Assembly: GCA_963709425.1 (NCBI GenBank)
Contig: CAVPWG010000006.1
Coordinates: 124,001-188,000 of the forward strand
Length of the DNA: 64,000 nt
Direction: 5' to 3'
Source of the DNA: JAICJC01 sp963709425
GTDB taxonomy: Bacteria > Actinomycetota > Thermoleophilia > Gaiellales > JAICJC01
Part shown: positions 7,816-15,049 of the stretch, piece by piece
Numbering within the stretch: the stretch's first letter is position 1
How the letters are laid out: each line of letters begins with the position of its first letter
Made by a program: the position numbers and the translations under genes
The notes under the pieces: generated by a model
What the model was told of the DNA's origin: nothing
Seen by the model: the letters and a program-made list of their open reading frames with translations, nothing else
The model's database searches: none

Positions 7816-8446
7816 CAACGCTAACCATCCTATTTGTCGGCCGGCGCCAAGCATATCCGTGTTCGAGCACGTACGGCCGGCCGGCGATCGACCGCCTCCA
7901 GTCGGCCCCGGCCGTCCACACCGATGGGGTGTGCATCAGCTTCTCGACCGCATCCGCGACGTTCTCACCCCGGAAGATGAAAATGACGTGGTCACGGCCG
8001 ACATACACGTCATGCGACTCCAACTCGGACATCGCGACGGGGTCAAAGGGCGGGCCGTGGCGTACCAGTTCACGGACGCGAGCTCGGTGGTCGCGCCGGA
8101 TCGGCACTTCCACCGACACCCCCGTCGACATCCGAGGCGCCCTCCCGCTCAACTCCGCCGCAAGATTCGCGATCTCAAACAGCCTCCCCGCTCCGTCTAG
8201 CGCCACGACGCTCAACCAGGAACCGTCGTGCTGCTCGACAACCACAGAATGCGAGTCGTCGACGTCATCCCGCCCGGGACGCACCAGCCGCACCCGGACG
8301 ATGTCATTCGGCCCCAGAACCCGGTCCCGGAACTCCCCCTCGGCGGAGGCCCCCCGCAGATGCAACCCCGCATCCTCGACGCTGAGCCTCCCCACAAACC
8401 GGGGCCCATCCGACTCACACCACACCACCGCGAACCCTTCCGCCAT
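7805..8446 (-). CDS. Hypothetical protein with a C-terminal domain shared with the gene at 14709-15001
   Basis: 213 residues, family not recognised. The N-terminal half (AVVWCESDGPRFVGRLSVEDAGLHLRG) reads like a small beta-rich (PilZ- or PH-like) domain. The C-terminal half contains RELVRHGPPFDPVAMSELES-HDVYVG followed by HVIFIFRGENVADAVEKL. The same order (GPPYD, ELE-x-H, VFIG, FLFEGKD) occurs in the small protein at 14709-15001, so both may share an uncharacterised alpha/beta domain, here fused to an extra N-terminal domain. The ATG at 8446 has TAGCGT 6 nt upstream, which suggests leaderless transcription, and the gene overlaps the flavoprotein downstream. A role in redox or stress response is guessed from its neighbours only. 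Confidence 0.6.
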   Translation of the reverse strand: MAEGFAVVWCESDGPRFVGRLSVEDAGLHLRGASAEGEFRDRVLGPNDIVRVRLVRPGRDDVDDSHSVVVEQHDGSWLSVVALDGAGRLFEIANLAAELSGRAPRMSTGVSVEVPIRRDHRARVRELVRHGPPFDPVAMSELESHDVYVGRDHVIFIFRGENVADAVEKLMHTPSVWTAGADWRRSIAGRPYVLEHGYAWRRPTNRMVSVGGR

Positions 8447-8452
8447 CCCCCC

Positions 8453-8458
8453 ACGCTA
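8453..8458 (-). promoter_or_regulatory. Putative -10 hexamer for a leaderless transcript
   Basis: TAGCGT on the minus strand ends 6 nt before the ATG at 8446, with no Shine-Dalgarno site between. It matches the TANNNT-N(6-8)-start pattern seen at many genes in this window. Confidence 0.45.
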
Positions 8459-8611
8459 CCCACACAGCGCGGGTCGAGCATCAGGGCGCACCCCGAACAC
8501 CGATCCGTAGAAGCTCCCGCACCGCGACCGAATCTTCTGTGGATTTGTGGTCTTGCGCCGCGAACGTGCGTTGAAGCGGCTGTCCGCCGTGCACCGTGGC
8601 CGCTAAGACGA

Positions 8612-8716
8612 TCACCCCTGACAGCCGCCGGAGCTGCGCAAAGCGGCCGCCGGTAAGCTCGCGACTCGCGAAGCGGTCTCGGCCTCCAACCTGCTCAGGT
8701 CGGTGTGGATGGTCAT
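8612..8716 (-). CDS. Candidate 34-residue small ORF (possible leader peptide)
   Basis: An ATG with a good Shine-Dalgarno site (AGGAG 7 nt upstream) opens a 34-codon frame starting MTIHTDLSRLEAETASRV and ending SSGGCQG. It has an amphipathic beginning and one Cys. It lies upstream of, and in the same direction as, the gene starting at 8446. No family is recognised; the SD site is the main support. It may be a leader peptide or chance. Confidence 0.3.
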   Translation of the reverse strand: MTIHTDLSRLEAETASRVASLPAAALRSSGGCQG

Positions 8717-8940
8717 GTGACTGCTCCTGTGCTGTGGCCGCGGGGGGCTACCTCGAGCCTGTTCTCGCCGAGCACGCGGCGATCGTGGACGCTCGAGGAG
8801 CGCGATGCGGCCCGGGCGGCCGAGGCGCTTGGCGAGCACTTGCACCGATCCGACTACTAGCCCCTACGAGGGGTTTCCCACAGCCGCGATCAGGCCCGGC
8901 CCCGATGCCGGAACGGGGTGGTCTGCCGATACTGGGACCG

Positions 8941-8956
8941 GTGAGAGTTCTCTCAC
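8941..8956. promoter_or_regulatory. GTGAGAG-TT-CTCTCAC inverted repeat upstream of response regulator
   Basis: A perfect 7-bp-arm palindrome 26 bp before the response-regulator ATG. Its CTCAC unit is the same one that is repeated three times before the operon at 11153, so it is a plausible autoregulatory site for this two-component system. Confidence 0.45.
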
Positions 8957-8981
8957 GTCTAGAGGCCACACTGAGAGCCAG

Positions 8982-9665
8982 ATGAACATCCTGGTCGTCG
9001 AGGACGAAGCCCTGATCACGGACTTCCTGCGCCGTGGGCTCGAGGCTGAGGGATACGCCGTCGACACGGCGGCGCGGGGCGAGGACGCCCTCGCCTGCCT
9101 GCGTGCGCGCCCGCCGGACCTCGTGATCCTGGACGTGATGCTCCCCGGCATGGATGGGTTCGAGGTCCTCGGCGCGATCCGCGCGAGCGACCCCGACCTG
9201 CCCGTCATCATGCTGACGGCCCGCGGCGAGGTCGCCGACCGGGTGCGCGGGCTCGACCTCGGCGCCACCGACTACCTCGGCAAGCCGTTCGCGTTCGCCG
9301 AGCTCCTGGCGCGGATACGCGCCCGCACCCGGAGTCCGGCGCAGAACGGAAAGCCCGCGTCGTCGCTCTCCGTCGGGCCCGTGACGCTCGACCTCCTGGC
9401 CCGCGAGGCCGAGCTCGACGGCCGCCGCGTCGAGCTCTCGGCCCGCGAGTTCGCGCTGCTCGCGTACCTCATGCGGCATCCGGGCCAGGTGCTGTCGCGC
9501 CAGCAGATCCTGAACGGCGTCTGGGGCTACACCTTCGACCCACGCTCGAACCTGGTCGACGTCTACGTCGGATACCTGCGCCGCAAGCTCACGACGAACG
9601 GCCGGTCGCCGATCGAGACGGTGCGCGGCATGGGCTACAGGATGGCGCGCGAGAGGGCGGCGTGA
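8982..9665 (+). CDS. OmpR-family two-component response regulator
   Basis: 227-residue DNA-binding response regulator. The receiver domain (1-115) starts NILVVEDEALITDFL with the acidic pair, has the phospho-acceptor Asp in VILDVMLPGMDGF, and the conserved Thr and Lys in IMLTARGE and LGKPFAF. The C-terminal winged helix (about 130-225) includes LSAREFALLAYLMRHPGQVLSRQQIL and RSNLVDVYVGYLRRKL, ending IETVRGMGYRM, standard for OmpR/PhoB proteins. It overlaps the histidine kinase start by GTGA, so the pair is coupled. It probably controls the operon at 11153-14702 through CTCAC direct repeats with 11-bp spacing, and its own gene through the palindrome at 8941. Confidence 0.93.
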   Translation: MNILVVEDEALITDFLRRGLEAEGYAVDTAARGEDALACLRARPPDLVILDVMLPGMDGFEVLGAIRASDPDLPVIMLTARGEVADRVRGLDLGATDYLGKPFAFAELLARIRARTRSPAQNGKPASSLSVGPVTLDLLAREAELDGRRVELSAREFALLAYLMRHPGQVLSRQQILNGVWGYTFDPRSNLVDVYVGYLRRKLTTNGRSPIETVRGMGYRMARERAA

Positions 9666-11080
9666 AGGGCGGGCTCGCGATCCGCACCCGGCTTGCGATC
9701 GTGAGCGCCACGCTCGCGGTGGGAGTGCTCGCCGCCGGGCTGCTCACGGTCTATCTCATCGATCGCCGCCAGGTCGACCAGTCGCTCGCGGCCGATGCGC
9801 AGGGTGCGGCGCGAGATCTCGCCGGGTCAGGCCAGCGCACGGGCGACGCTGCCGACGAAACGAGGCCCGAGAACGACGACCGCCTCGTGACCGCCTATCT
9901 CCAGGCTCGGGGCGGGTCGGGACAGCTGCTGGCCATCATCCCGCCAAGCGGGTTGCCCAGGGCGAACAGCCACCTCGCGCAGCGGTTGTGGGCTCGCACC
10001 GATATCCCGGTCGGGGGGGCCAAGCGGGTCGAGATCGCCGGGGAGGAATACGTCGCGTCGGCGGCCCGCCGTGACGGAGCGCGGTTCGTGGCCGCCGTGC
10101 CCGCGGCCGAGGCCGAGGCCGGCGTCCGCACGCTGCTCGACGCGATGCTCATCGTCTGCCTCGTCGGCCTTGTTCCCGCCACCGGGGCGGCATGGCTCGT
10201 GACGCGCCGGGCCCTCGCCCCGCTGTCGCGCATCGCCCAGCGCGCGTCGCGCGTCACGGCCGGCGACCTCTCCGTGCGGATGGGGTCGGTGCGGTCGCAC
10301 GACGAGATCGCCGACGTCGCGATCGCGATCGACGCCATGCTCGACCGTCTCGAGGGCGCGTTCGCCGCCCAGCGGCGCTTCGTCCACGACGCGTCGCACG
10401 AGCTGCGAACGCCGCTCACGATCGCGCGCGGACACCTCGAGACGGCGCTCGTTCCGGGCCACCACCCGGCCGAGCTCGACGCGGCCGTTCGCGTCGCGAT
10501 CGCCGAGCTCGACCGGATGGGACGGCTGGTCGAGAGCCTTTTGCGGCTGGCGCGCACCGGCGCCGACGGCCGGCCGACTCGCGAGCCCGTCGACGTCGGC
10601 GAGCTCGCCCGCCGAGTCGTGACGCGGTCCACGGTCCTCGGCGACCGGGCCTGGAGCGTGGACGCCGCGCCGAGCGCGGTGATCGAGGGCGACGGCGACG
10701 CCGTCGAGCAGGTGCTCCTGAACCTCATCTCGAACGCGGTGCGGCACACGGCCGCCGGGCAGGCGATCAGCGTGTGCGTCGAAGCGAACGGTGACACCGT
10801 CACCCTGGAGGTGGCTGACTCCGGGGAGGGGATCGACCCCGCCCTCCTGCCGACGCTCTTCGACCGGTTCACCAGGGCGGATGCCGCGCGTGGGCGCGCC
10901 ACCGGCGGGACCGGCCTGGGGCTTGCGATCTGCCGCGCCATCGTCGAGGCGCACGGCGGGACGATCTCGGCCGCGAGCGCACCGGGACGCGGCGCGACGT
11001 TCACCGTCGAGCTGCCGCGGATGGCAATTGCGGGCCCCGCCGAGGCCATGAGAACCGTCTCACACCCGGCTCACGCCTAG
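9662..11080 (+). CDS. Sensor histidine kinase
   Basis: 472-residue membrane kinase. TM1 is near residues 10-32 (LAIVSATLAVGVLAAGLL), an extracytoplasmic domain of about 125 residues follows, then TM2 (LIVCLVGLVPATGAAWLV) and a HAMP region (ALAPLSRIAQRASRVTAGDL). The phospho-acceptor His is in FVHDASHELRTPL (about residue 245). The ATPase N box (NLISNAVRHT), G1 (DSGEGID) and G2 (GGTGLGLAI) are intact. The sensor domain has no recognised ligand motif. Its 3' end carries two of the three CTCAC repeats proposed to control the downstream redox operon, so kinase coding sequence and regulatory DNA overlap. Confidence 0.92.
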   Translation: MKGGLAIRTRLAIVSATLAVGVLAAGLLTVYLIDRRQVDQSLAADAQGAARDLAGSGQRTGDAADETRPENDDRLVTAYLQARGGSGQLLAIIPPSGLPRANSHLAQRLWARTDIPVGGAKRVEIAGEEYVASAARRDGARFVAAVPAAEAEAGVRTLLDAMLIVCLVGLVPATGAAWLVTRRALAPLSRIAQRASRVTAGDLSVRMGSVRSHDEIADVAIAIDAMLDRLEGAFAAQRRFVHDASHELRTPLTIARGHLETALVPGHHPAELDAAVRVAIAELDRMGRLVESLLRLARTGADGRPTREPVDVGELARRVVTRSTVLGDRAWSVDAAPSAVIEGDGDAVEQVLLNLISNAVRHTAAGQAISVCVEANGDTVTLEVADSGEGIDPALLPTLFDRFTRADAARGRATGGTGLGLAICRAIVEAHGGTISAASAPGRGATFTVELPRMAIAGPAEAMRTVSHPAHA

Positions 11081-11101
11081 CTCACCCCCGCTTCGTACGG
11101 T
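11059..11101 (+). promoter_or_regulatory. Three CTCAC direct repeats at 11-bp period followed by a -10
   Basis: CTCAC begins at 11059, 11070 and 11081, exactly one helical turn apart, which is the layout bound by OmpR-type regulators. TACGGT at 11096-11101 starts 10 nt after the last repeat and fits TANNNT, so the repeats would cover the -35 region, as for an activator. The array straddles the end of the histidine-kinase gene and precedes the operon starting at 11153. Confidence 0.55.
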
Positions 11102-11152
11102 GGGAGATGACGCCGCACGACCGCGGCGCCCCCGACCGTAGGAGGAACGTCC

Positions 11153-11521
11153 GTGACCGTCCACCCGTCAGTTGCCTTCGCGGCCTTCGCCGCCGGGCTT
11201 GTCGTCGGCGGCGGTGCCTACGCAGCGAGTCACGACCTCGGGCTCGGCGACGGCCTGGCGGCCTCCGCCGACGCCCGAGCGCGGCTCGGCCAGGACATGC
11301 CGGTCGGCCGCCACGGCCGCCGCGTGCGCCTCCTGGGATGGCACGCCCCGCGTGTGCCCCACCTGAAGCCGCCCCGTCCACGCGCGCCGGTGCTTCAGGT
11401 CGTGTCGGCGCCGGCGGTTGCGCCGGCACCGGTCGCGGCACCGGTCACGAGCACGAGCCCGGCCCCGCCGGTCACGAGAACGAGCCCCACGGGCGGGGAC
11501 GATGGAGGAGAGGATGACTAG
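11153..11521 (+). CDS. Hypothetical secreted/membrane-anchored Pro-rich protein
   Basis: 122 residues from a GTG start with an excellent ribosome site (AGGAGG 7 nt upstream). An N-terminal hydrophobic segment (VAFAAFAAGLVVGGGAYAA) acts as a signal peptide or anchor. It is followed by a basic middle (GRHGRRVRLLGWHAPRVPH) and a long Pro/Ala/Val/Thr tail ending in acidic GGDDGGEDD. No cysteines, heme motif or S/T-G-A-T flavinylation motif are seen. First gene of the presumed electron-transfer operon under the CTCAC repeats. Its low-complexity extracytoplasmic tail resembles a spacer or cell-wall-crossing segment. Function unknown. Confidence 0.6.
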   Translation: MTVHPSVAFAAFAAGLVVGGGAYAASHDLGLGDGLAASADARARLGQDMPVGRHGRRVRLLGWHAPRVPHLKPPRPRAPVLQVVSAPAVAPAPVAAPVTSTSPAPPVTRTSPTGGDDGGEDD

Positions 11522-11891
11522 CACCGGACTTCGCATCTATACGACCGTCATCGCGCTGATCTGCGGCGCCGCCGTGGCCTGGTCGATCCATCAGGCATCC
11601 ATGGCCTCGTCGTGGCAGGCGGACGCCCGCTCGTGGCACGCGGTCGCCCAGCGCACGGTGACCCACGACCGCGTGACGACCAACCGGATGCGCCATCTGG
11701 TGATCCGGTACAACACGCTCGTCGTCCGCACCCGGCGCTCCGAGCGGAAGCTGCTCGCAGGCATGCGCCGCGCGCAGACGGCCGGCGCTCAGCTGCCTTC
11801 GGTGCCCGCGTTCGCAAGCGCGGCGGCTCCGACATCGGCGGCGCCGGTTGCCGCGCCCGCCCCCGCCCCGCCGACCACGCACACGAGCTGA
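11514..11891 (+). CDS. Hypothetical single-pass membrane protein with Ala/Pro tail
   Basis: 125 residues; the ATG at 11514 follows GGAGGAGAGG and overlaps the end of the preceding gene. One N-terminal transmembrane helix (IYTTVIALICGAAVAWSI) is followed by a charged helical stretch (about 35-85, rich in Arg, Thr and Gln, possibly coiled coil) and an Ala/Pro tail (APVAAPAPAPPTTHTS). It has no redox-cofactor motif. The same overall design as the upstream gene (anchor plus Pro-rich tail) suggests the pair act together outside the membrane. The stop overlaps the ApbE start (TGATG). Confidence 0.6.
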   Translation: MTSTGLRIYTTVIALICGAAVAWSIHQASMASSWQADARSWHAVAQRTVTHDRVTTNRMRHLVIRYNTLVVRTRRSERKLLAGMRRAQTAGAQLPSVPAFASAAAPTSAAPVAAPAPAPPTTHTS

Positions 11892-12793
11892 TGCGGACGG
11901 CCGCGAACATCGAGACGACCGCCGCGTGGGAATGGCGCGCCACCGGCACCACCTGGCGCATCCATCACACCGGCGGCGTCGACTCCGGCCTGGCCGCGAC
12001 GATCGCGCAGGCGGTCGAGCGCGACGAGGCCCGCTGGTCGCGCTTCCGGCCCGACAGCGAGGTCGCGCGCCTGAACGCGTCGGCCGGCCGGCCGGTGCCC
12101 GTCTCACCTGCGACGCTCGACCTGGTCGAGGCGTGCGTGTACTGGATCCGGTCGACGGGCGGCGTCTTCCAGCCGCTCGTCGGCGGCGCGCTTGTCGCGT
12201 GGGGCTACCGCCGCAGCCTGGCCGACCGCAAGGCCTACGCCGAGTCGAGCCCCGACCCGCGCCGGCTGGAGGGCCGTCCCCAGGTCGACCGTGCCAGGGG
12301 AACGGTGCAGATCCCGGCCGGGACGAGGCTCGACCTGGGAGGGATCGCAAAGAGCTGGATGGCGTGCCGGGCCGCGGCGCTCGTGCGCGGGCGGTGTGAC
12401 GACCTCACGATCCTTGTCGACGCGGGCGGCGACCTCGTCGCGGCACGCGGCCGGCACCTCGTGGCGGTCGAGGACCCTCGCGACCACGACGCGCCGCCGA
12501 TCGCCCGGGTCTGGGTCGGCGAGGGACAGGGGATCGCCACGTCCGGGTACGGCCGGCGCCGATGGCAGAACGGCGACGGCCGCCCGGCCCACCACCTGAT
12601 CGATCCCGAGACCGGTGCGCCCGGGCCGAGGACGCATGCCACGGTGATCTCCGACGATCCGGTCGCCGCGGACGTCCTGGCGAAGCTCCTCACGCTTCGG
12701 CCCGGGCGGATCGCCGCGCTGGACGAGGCCGCGATGGTGATGAGCGACGGCGTCCTGCGGACGACGGCCGCATGGACGGAGGTGGCGGAGTGA
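11891..12793 (+). CDS. apbE: ApbE-family FAD:protein FMN transferase
   Basis: Covalently attaches FMN from FAD to a Ser/Thr of target proteins, normally outside the cytoplasmic membrane. The 300-residue protein has the family landmarks: WRATGTTWRIH at the N-terminus, FRPDSEVARLNASAG, the FAD/Mg site LDLGGIAKSWMA, VDAGGDLVA, GIATSGYGRRRW, HHLIDPETGAPG, and the C-terminal THATVISDDPVAADVLAKLL. No obvious signal peptide is present, unlike periplasmic ApbE, so export is uncertain. Fourth-from-last gene of the redox operon; adjacent genes overlap. No recognisable flavin acceptor (FMN-binding domain) is encoded nearby, which is odd. Confidence 0.88.
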   Translation: MRTAANIETTAAWEWRATGTTWRIHHTGGVDSGLAATIAQAVERDEARWSRFRPDSEVARLNASAGRPVPVSPATLDLVEACVYWIRSTGGVFQPLVGGALVAWGYRRSLADRKAYAESSPDPRRLEGRPQVDRARGTVQIPAGTRLDLGGIAKSWMACRAAALVRGRCDDLTILVDAGGDLVAARGRHLVAVEDPRDHDAPPIARVWVGEGQGIATSGYGRRRWQNGDGRPAHHLIDPETGAPGPRTHATVISDDPVAADVLAKLLTLRPGRIAALDEAAMVMSDGVLRTTAAWTEVAE

Positions 12794-13368
12794 TCCTCTG
12801 GGATGTGGCCCGGGCAAGCGCCTTCGTCGCCTTCGCCTGCTACACGCTGGTCGTCGCCTGGGGGATCGCGCTGAGCGCTCGCGTATGGCGCCCGCCGGCT
12901 CCTCATATGGCCTACCACCGGTTCCTGGCGTCGCTCGGGCTGGTCGCGGTCGGGATCCACATCGGCGCGCTGATGCTCGACCGCTACGCGCGCGTGACGG
13001 TTGCGTCCCTGGTCGGGCTGGATCCGCGGCCGGGCGTGGTGGTCGGCGCCGCCGCGCTGTGGCTCGTGCTCGCGCTCCCGCTGTCGTTCAGGCTGAAGCA
13101 GGCGCGGTGGATGAGCCAGCGGGCCTGGCGCTCGCTGCACTACTTCGGCTACGCGGTCTGGGCGCTCTCGCTGGTGCACGGCATCGCCGCCGGGACCGAC
13201 TCGCGGTCGCTCTTCGCGCTCGTGATCTACGGCGCATCGGCCGCCATCGTCGGCGGGGCGGCGTGGTACCGATGGCTCGAGCGCCCGGCCCCCGCCCCCA
13301 GGCGTGCGCCCGCCCGTGACCGGCTGCCGGCCCGGGCGGCGCTCGAGATCGACGGGGGCGAGCAGTGA
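12790..13368 (+). CDS. Ferric-reductase-like transmembrane (heme b) protein
   Basis: 192-residue integral membrane protein with about five hydrophobic helices. His residues occur in pairs suited to heme b: YHRFL and IHIGA in one pair of helices, LHYFGYAVWALSLVHG in another, as in the ferric-reductase-like transmembrane/MsrQ families that carry electrons across the membrane. The GTG start overlaps the apbE stop and the stop overlaps the next GTG. The Arg/Ala/Pro-rich C-terminus is cytoplasmic. ApbE plus a ferric-reductase-like protein is a known pairing in flavin-based extracytosolic electron transfer. The final acceptor is not known. Confidence 0.75.
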   Translation: MILWDVARASAFVAFACYTLVVAWGIALSARVWRPPAPHMAYHRFLASLGLVAVGIHIGALMLDRYARVTVASLVGLDPRPGVVVGAAALWLVLALPLSFRLKQARWMSQRAWRSLHYFGYAVWALSLVHGIAAGTDSRSLFALVIYGASAAIVGGAAWYRWLERPAPAPRRAPARDRLPARAALEIDGGEQ

Positions 13369-14483
13369 GCGCGGCGCGGTCGGTGACGGTGGTCGGAAAC
13401 GGCGTTGCCGGCTACGCCTGCGCGCGCCGCCTCGCCGAGAGCGGCGCAGCGGTGACGCTGATCGGCCCGGGCCTCCCGTGCGACCGGCCTCCGCTGTCGA
13501 AGCGGGCGCTCCTGCGCGGCTCGGCGCCGTACCTGGCGACGGCCGCCGGCCTCGTCGAGTCCGGCATCCGCCATCTCGACGGCTGGGCGATCGATCTCGA
13601 CCTCCCCCGCCGGCGGCTCGGCGTGCAGTGCGCGGCGCGGGGCGAGATCCACGAGCACGTCTTCGAGGAGCTCGTGTGGGCGACCGGCCTGCGCCCGACG
13701 CGGCCCCCGATCCCCGGAATCGGGGTTGCCCACCAGAACGCCGACCCGGCAGGTCTCGAGGAGCTTCTTCCCCGCCTCGAGCGGCCGGGTCGGCGGGTGG
13801 CCGTCATCGGAGCCGGGCTGATCGGGACGGAGACCGCCGCCACGTTGTCGGCGGCGCATCGCGTCACGCTGGTCGAGAGGGCCGAGCTGCCGTTGAGCCG
13901 GTTCCACAGCGCCGTGGGAGCCGAGGCGAACCGGGTGCTCGCGGGCCTCGGCGTCGCGTTCGCCGGCGGCTGCAACCTCGAGCGCATCGTGCCGATTCAC
14001 GGCGGATCGCAGATCATCGAGACGTCGACCCACGGGCGGATCGCGGCCGACGTCGTGATCGTCGCCGCCGGGGTGGCCTCGACGCTGCCGCCCGCTCTCG
14101 GCCCCGGGCCGACCGTCGACACCGACGAGACGCTCGCGGTCCGAGGCCTCGACGGCGTCTGGGCGTGCGGCGACACGGCGGCCTTCCCGCACCCGCGGTT
14201 CGGCCGCATCGCGATCCCGCACTGGGACAACGCGCGGGCCGGCGGCGACCACGTCGCGCGCGCGATCCTGGGGTCGCGTGCGCCGTTCGAGCGGGATCCG
14301 TACTGGTTCTCGGACATCGGCCCGCTGCGCGTGCAGCAGGTCGGCTTCGAGCCGGCCGTGTGTGAATGGTCCGTGCGCGACGGGCTCCACGTCGGTTGCG
14401 CCGGTGACGGCCGCACCGCGTGCGTCCTGCTTCTGAACTCCCCCCACCGATTGAACGATGCCCGCCGCCTGGTTGCGGCCTGA
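13365..14483 (+). CDS. NAD(P)H-dependent ferredoxin reductase-like FAD protein
   Basis: 372-residue reductase of the rubredoxin/ferredoxin reductase (BphA4-like) family. The FAD motif is VTVVGNGVAGYACARRLAE, followed by CDRPPLSKRALL (the RPPLSK signature of this family). The NAD motif is VAVIGAGLIGTETAATL, and the second FAD segment is GVWACGDTAAF. It would pass electrons between NAD(P)H and the ferredoxin encoded just downstream. Position in a five-gene overlapping series with apbE and the heme b protein suggests it feeds a trans-membrane electron line from the cytoplasmic side (inference). Confidence 0.82.
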   Translation: MSAARSVTVVGNGVAGYACARRLAESGAAVTLIGPGLPCDRPPLSKRALLRGSAPYLATAAGLVESGIRHLDGWAIDLDLPRRRLGVQCAARGEIHEHVFEELVWATGLRPTRPPIPGIGVAHQNADPAGLEELLPRLERPGRRVAVIGAGLIGTETAATLSAAHRVTLVERAELPLSRFHSAVGAEANRVLAGLGVAFAGGCNLERIVPIHGGSQIIETSTHGRIAADVVIVAAGVASTLPPALGPGPTVDTDETLAVRGLDGVWACGDTAAFPHPRFGRIAIPHWDNARAGGDHVARAILGSRAPFERDPYWFSDIGPLRVQQVGFEPAVCEWSVRDGLHVGCAGDGRTACVLLLNSPHRLNDARRLVAA

Positions 14484-14507
14484 CCACCCCCGAGAGGAGA
14501 CGACCCG

Positions 14508-14702
14508 ATGGACACCCAGCTCATCATCGACCCGGACGCCTGCGTCGGCTACGGCGAGTGCGTCGCCGAGGACGCCGCCGCCGTCGAGCTCGACGAGAGC
14601 GGCTGCGCGCGGGCCCTGGTGCAGCTGCTTCCCCGCGACCGGGCGGAGCGGCTCTGCGCCGCGTGCCCGGTCGGCGCCATCACTCTCAAGCCGGCGGCGT
14701 AG
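14508..14702 (+). CDS. Small [3Fe-4S]/[4Fe-4S] ferredoxin
   Basis: 64-residue ferredoxin. Cluster cysteines are in DACVGYGECVAED (C-x5-C) and in LCAACPVGAI (C followed by P). The C-x5-C spacing in place of CxxCxxC is typical of actinobacterial single-cluster [3Fe-4S] ferredoxins that serve cytochromes P450 and related reductases. SD site GAGAGGAGAC lies before the ATG, 24 nt after the reductase gene. Acidic overall. Last gene of the redox operon, ending in a hairpin shared with the convergent gene. Confidence 0.85.
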   Translation: MDTQLIIDPDACVGYGECVAEDAAAVELDESGCARALVQLLPRDRAERLCAACPVGAITLKPAA

Positions 14703-14710
14703 CGCCGGCT
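14689..14710. terminator. Hairpin overlapping both convergent stop codons
   Basis: AGCCGGC (14689-14695) pairs with GCCGGCT (14704-14710) around an 8-nt loop that contains the ferredoxin stop. It also touches the end of the gene on the minus strand, so it may terminate both. Confidence 0.5.
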
Positions 14711-15001
14711 ACCGTCGCCATTCGAACACGGCGGTCAGCGCCTCGGGCGCCTTGACCGCGCCGGCCAGCTCGATCGACCTGAAGCTGGAGGTCGTGGTCG
14801 TCCGCCAGGCGGCGCACGATGGCCTCCGGGTCCTTGCCCTCGAACAGGAAGGCGACGTGCCTGCGGGCCGATGAAGACCGTGTGCCGTTCGAGCTCGGTC
14901 GCCGCGATGTCGTACGGCGGATCGCCGGAGAACGTCTCGAGCAGCTCCTCGCGGCGGGCGGGGTCGATCTGAGCGACGTAGAGGATCTTGGTCGCGGCCA
15001 T
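14709..15001 (-). CDS. Small hypothetical protein, frame broken; domain shared with 7805-8446
   Basis: Starts ATG 15001, KILYVAQIDPARREELLETF, then SGDPPYDIAATELERHTVFIG. The frame then has to change twice to keep the evident protein: HVAFLFEGKDPEAIVRRLADDHDLQ and finally SIELAGAVKAPEALTAVFEWRR before the stop at 14709. The conserved layout DPPYD...ELERHTVFIG...FLFEGKD matches the C-terminal half of the 213-aa protein at 7805-8446. About 97 residues if the two one-base indels are repaired. The next gene upstream on this strand is the P-type ATPase. The function is unknown; the gene may be a real protein with sequencing errors. Confidence 0.5.
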
Positions 15002-15049
15002 CCGCGGTCGAGGATAGCGCTGCGGCCGGGCGGTTGTGCGCGCCGGTGG

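Larger units (their letters stand above)
8459..8981. other. Intergenic region between divergent gene 7805-8446 and response regulator
   Basis: About 520 bp. It holds a small candidate ORF on the minus strand (8612-8716) and the GTGAGAG/CTCTCAC palindrome (8941-8956) upstream of the response regulator. I see no RNA gene or repeat in the rest. Confidence 0.4.
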
